From: Campylobacter curvus
GTDB lineage: Bacteria > Campylobacterota > Campylobacteria > Campylobacterales > Campylobacteraceae
Direction of reading: 5' to 3'
DNA length: 64,000 nt
Assembly (NCBI RefSeq): GCF_013372125.1
Contig: NZ_CP053826.1
Coordinates: 682,001-746,000 of the forward strand
Shown here piece by piece: positions 62,340 through 64,000 of the stretch. Within the stretch, counting starts at the first letter, position 1. Every line of letters begins with the position of its first letter. The translations under genes were made by a program, and so were the position numbers. The notes below the pieces were generated by a model. The model was not told the origin of the DNA and searched no databases. It saw nothing but the letters and a program-made list of their open reading frames with translations.

Positions 62340-62804
62340 GTGCAAAAAAAATATAGGCCAAATGTTGCAGCTGTTATCCTTGCAAGCTCGTATCCCTTCA
62401 AATGCGAAATTTTCGTCGCGCGCAGAGTGGATCTCAGCGATGTTTGGCAGTTTCCTCAAGGCGGCATAGACGAGGGCGAGAGCCCTAAAGAGGCGCTATT
62501 AAGGGAGCTTGAAGAAGAGATAGGCACGGGCAAAGTGAAAGTGCTGGACGAGTATCCGCAGTGGCTCAGCTATGATTTTCCAAGCGGTGCGGCTAAAAAG
62601 ATGTATCCTTTCGACGGGCAGACGCAAAAGTATTTTTTAGTGCGCCTAGATGCCGATGCGAGGATAAATTTAAAGACGAAGCACCCTGAATTTGACGACT
62701 ATAAATTCGTGGATGTCAAAAACGTGCTTGACGGGATAAATCACTTCAAAAAGCCGATTTACGTTAAGGTTTTAAGTTATTTTAAAGAGAAAGGATTTTT
62801 CTAA
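62340..62804 (+). CDS. nudH: RNA pyrophosphohydrolase RppH (NudH)
   Basis: The 154-residue Nudix hydrolase removes pyrophosphate from mRNA 5' ends and can hydrolyse dinucleotide polyphosphates. The Nudix box spans GGIDEGESPKEALLRELEEEIG (near 41-62). It starts at GTG 62340 and its stop overlaps lysC, forming nudH-lysC. Confidence 0.95.
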   Translation: MQKKYRPNVAAVILASSYPFKCEIFVARRVDLSDVWQFPQGGIDEGESPKEALLRELEEEIGTGKVKVLDEYPQWLSYDFPSGAAKKMYPFDGQTQKYFLVRLDADARINLKTKHPEFDDYKFVDVKNVLDGINHFKKPIYVKVLSYFKEKGFF

Positions 62805-64000
62805 TGCTGATCGTTCAAAAATTTGGCGGAACTAGCGTGGGAACACTCGAGCGCATAGATGCGGTAGCGCAGCGTGTCATCGAGACTAAAAATAGCGGCG
62901 CCGATATCGTCGTGGTCGTCTCTGCGATGAGCGGCGTGACGAACCAGCTCGTGGAGTATTCTGAGTATTTTGGCAAGCACCCGGACCCGGTGGCTACAGA
63001 TATGCTGCTAAGCTCGGGTGAGCAGGTGACTACGGCGCTTCTTACGATAGCTCTAAATGCAAAAGGCTATCCTTGTGTGGCTCTTACGGGTGCGATGGCC
63101 GGCATAGCGACTGATGACGTGCATACTAAAGCTCGCATCGAAGCCATAGACACGACGCGTATGAAAAAGGAGCTAAAAGCGGACAGGATCGTCGTGGTAG
63201 CCGGCTTTCAGGGCATAGACGCTCACGGCGATATAACGACGCTTGGACGAGGCGGTAGTGATCTTAGCGCAGTCGCGATAGCCGGGGCTCTAAACGCTGA
63301 TCTATGTGAAATTTTCACCGATGTAGACGGCGTTTATACGACAGATCCGCGGATAGAAAAAAGAGCCAAAAAGCTTGAAAAAGTAAGCTACGACGAGATG
63401 CTCGAGCTGGCAAGCGCAGGGGCTAAAGTCTTGCAAAATCGCTCGGTAGAGCTGGCAAAAAAACTAAACGTAAAGCTTGTAACTAGAAGTAGTTTCAATC
63501 ACAACGAAGGCACACTCATAGTAAAGGAAGAGGATATGGAAGCAGTTTTGGTAAGCGGCATAGCGCTGGATAAAAATCAAGCAAGAGTAACGCTAAGAGG
63601 CGTAGTCGATAAGCCGGGCATCGCGGCTGAAATTTTCACCGCTCTTGCAAAGAAAAACATAAACGTAGATATGATAATACAAAACGTAGGGCACGACGGC
63701 ACGACAAATTTAGGCTTTACAGTGCCTCAAAACGAGCTGGAGCTCGCAAAAGAGACTATGCAAAAGCTCTCTGCGGCCAGAAACGTGGAGTATGACGATG
63801 CGATAGTGAAGGTATCAGTCGTTGGCGTAGGCATGAAAAGCCACAGCGGCGTAGCGTGTCTTGCGTTTGAGACGCTGGCTAAAGAGGGGATAAATATCCA
63901 AATGATCTCGACTAGCGAGATAAAAATTTCGATGGTAGTCGATCAAAAATATGGCGAGCTGGCCGTTCGCGTACTTCATGAAGCCTATAAGCTAGACAAA
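62804..64000 (+). CDS. lysC: Aspartate kinase (3' end cut)
   Basis: Aspartate kinase starts the lysine, threonine and methionine pathway. The 399 codons seen show the kinase start VQKFGGTSVGTLERI, MSGVTNQLVE-type loop, and the substrate loop GRGGSDLSAVAIA, then two C-terminal ACT domains (about 265 on: VTLRGVVDKPGIAAEIF and VSVVGVGMKSHSGVA) for feedback by lysine or threonine. Length suggests only a few residues are lost. The start TAATG overlaps nudH. Confidence 0.96.
   Translation, partial: MLIVQKFGGTSVGTLERIDAVAQRVIETKNSGADIVVVVSAMSGVTNQLVEYSEYFGKHPDPVATDMLLSSGEQVTTALLTIALNAKGYPCVALTGAMAGIATDDVHTKARIEAIDTTRMKKELKADRIVVVAGFQGIDAHGDITTLGRGGSDLSAVAIAGALNADLCEIFTDVDGVYTTDPRIEKRAKKLEKVSYDEMLELASAGAKVLQNRSVELAKKLNVKLVTRSSFNHNEGTLIVKEEDMEAVLVSGIALDKNQARVTLRGVVDKPGIAAEIFTALAKKNINVDMIIQNVGHDGTTNLGFTVPQNELELAKETMQKLSAARNVEYDDAIVKVSVVGVGMKSHSGVACLAFETLAKEGINIQMISTSEIKISMVVDQKYGELAVRVLHEAYKLDK

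Overview
The window is a Campylobacter-like (Epsilonproteobacteria / Campylobacterota) chromosome. Gene order matches, from memory, several Campylobacter jejuni blocks: lepB-folD-cytochrome-hemL-atpZ-MFS-FliK-like-flhX (Cj0856 to Cj0848c), rpsF-ssb-rpsR / lon-bamD / fliW (Cj1070-1075), rnr-holA / ilvC-deacetylase-dprA-ruvX (Cj0630-0635), and queA-tatC-tatB-hemW / nudH-lysC (Cj0577-0582). Several features also point there: CheB lacks a receiver domain, menaquinone is made by the futalosine route (MqnC), and AAATTT is abundant in gaps and codons. GC looks moderate rather than very low, which fits the C. curvus / rectus / showae / concisus group better than C. jejuni. The species is not determined. 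I see no rRNA, tRNA, CRISPR array, prophage or intact insertion sequence.

Layout. 0-2 kb: a cut membrane protein, rpiB and a yqjD-yqjE-yqjK-like envelope operon. 2-9.7 kb: a DUF4139 exported protein, an M50 protease, lepB, folD, then cytochrome c-hemL-atpZ-MFS. 9.7-15.4 kb: a FliK-like protein with FlhX, two tiny membrane proteins, and a receptor with cheB and cheR. 15.4-20.6 kb: YceI, an exporter, two NlpE-type lipoproteins, then a damaged nfeD and a damaged GNAT acetyltransferase. 20.6-26.3 kb: mqnC, an M16 protein, recG and a flotillin. 26.3-34.4 kb: a siderophore-type iron uptake locus on the minus strand (TonB receptor, two tandem binding proteins, tannase-like esterase, FecCD permease, ATPase and the 3' scrap of a second receptor). 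34.6-37.6 kb: quinol nitric oxide reductase and a DUF1523 protein. 37.8-39.1 kb: a DUF5131 protein and hpf. 39.2-45.0 kb: a 1267-residue exported protein with three pseudopilins, resembling the MshQ/MshO/MshP end of an MSHA pilus locus. 45-54 kb: fliW, bamD, lon, rpsF-ssb-rpsR, holA, rnr and an HDOD gene. 54-64 kb: ilvC, a deacetylase, dprA, ruvX, a degenerate signalling protein, queA, tatC, tatB, hemW, nudH and lysC (cut by the window end).

The most notable items are these. (1) The MSHA-like minor-pilin and giant tip-protein cassette next to fliW. (2) The iron locus that carries a tannase-type esterase, duplicated binding proteins and a perfect 22-bp palindrome upstream of the receptor. (3) A dispersed intergenic repeat in three forms at 18.55, 20.49 (inverted, internally deleted) and 28.37 kb. 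(4) Two genes whose only well-placed start after a strong ribosome binding site is AUA. (5) Three genes that each need the loss of single bases from short homopolymers to read through, four sites in all, which means either real decay or assembly error.
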